Source of the DNA: Bryobacterales bacterium | Lineage (GTDB): Bacteria; Acidobacteriota; Terriglobia; Bryobacterales; Bryobacteraceae | NCBI GenBank assembly: GCA_003139735.1 | Contig: PLGA01000084.1 | Coordinates: 589 to 6,026, forward strand | Direction: 5' to 3' | DNA: 5,438 bases | Part shown: one piece after another, positions 5,260 to 5,438 of the stretch | Layout of the letters: each line of letters starts with the position of its first letter | How positions within the stretch are numbered: the first letter of the stretch is position 1 | Program-made: the position numbers and the translations under genes | Notes under the pieces: generated by a model | The model's database searches: none | Told to the model about the DNA's origin: nothing | The model's input: only the letters and a program-made list of their open reading frames with translations

Positions 5260-5438
5260 TCAGTCCGTAGAGCGCTCACCCTTCAAGTGGGCCGTGAGCA
5301 ACCAATCTCCGTCGTCAATGCGGATCTCGAACGTGGGTGCGCGACTTGAAAGTGGCGATATTGCAGATTCCGAAGAAATGCGCGGAGATCTGTGCGTACC
5401 GCTACGCAAGAAGGATTCCGCAGCCCGAGGGCGGAAGA
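5260..5438 (-). CDS. Possible 3' end of a convergent hypothetical gene (5' part outside window)
   Basis: A minus-strand frame is open from the window edge for 58 codons to TGA at 5260-5262. Its last ~24 residues (TFEIRIDDGDWLLTAHLKGE and onward) read like a real protein end: alternating beta pattern, acidic residues and mostly G/C third positions. The preceding ~34 residues are Ser/Arg-rich and less convincing. Another minus-strand frame looks about as good over the first half (VAVRTDLRAFLRNLQYRHF), so a frameshifted remnant is also possible. A plus-strand frame from ATG 5318 to the edge competes as well. I do not recognise any of them. Confidence 0.28.
   Translation of the reverse strand, partial: FRPRAAESFLRSGTHRSPRISSESAISPLSSRAPTFEIRIDDGDWLLTAHLKGERSTD

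Overview
The window looks like chromosomal DNA from a GC-rich Gram-negative soil bacterium, most likely an acidobacterium (Bryobacterales/Solibacter type). The grounds are a sorted PEP-CTERM protein, an exosortase-style acyltransferase, a sigma-54 promoter and overall base composition. No rRNA or marker gene is present, so the phylum is inference. There is no tRNA, CRISPR array, insertion sequence or phage gene.

Layout. Positions 1-2420 hold two minus-strand genes in one apparent operon. The upstream gene (1572-2420) encodes a GNAT-like acyltransferase of the N-acyl amino acid / acyl-homoserine-lactone synthase type. Thirty-three bases later comes a VAO/PCMH-family FAD oxidoreductase (1-1538) whose last ~35-40 residues lie outside the window. 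Positions 2421-3165 form a 745-base divergent intergenic region. It contains a -24/-12 (sigma-54) promoter facing the acyltransferase, a 17-base palindrome about 94 bases upstream of the predicted start point, two copies of a GTACG-N3-AGTAC dyad, stacked small inverted repeats and a possible leader peptide. Positions 3166-3888 (+) encode a secreted PEP-CTERM protein. A strong hairpin separates it from a GT1-family glycosyltransferase (3990-5195, +), whose start codon sits directly behind a second perfect hairpin. Positions 5196-5438 hold no certain gene; an open minus-strand frame may be the 3' end of a convergent gene.

How it may work together. The PEP-CTERM protein would be exported and sorted by an exosortase not in this window. 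The glycosyltransferase could modify it or help build the associated exopolysaccharide. The divergent operon probably makes a fatty-acylated small molecule and oxidises something, perhaps that product. The sigma-54 promoter fits the known sigma-54 (PrsK/PrsR/RpoN) control of exopolysaccharide/PEP-CTERM systems. Only the individual genes and DNA motifs are directly visible; the joint pathway is a hypothesis.
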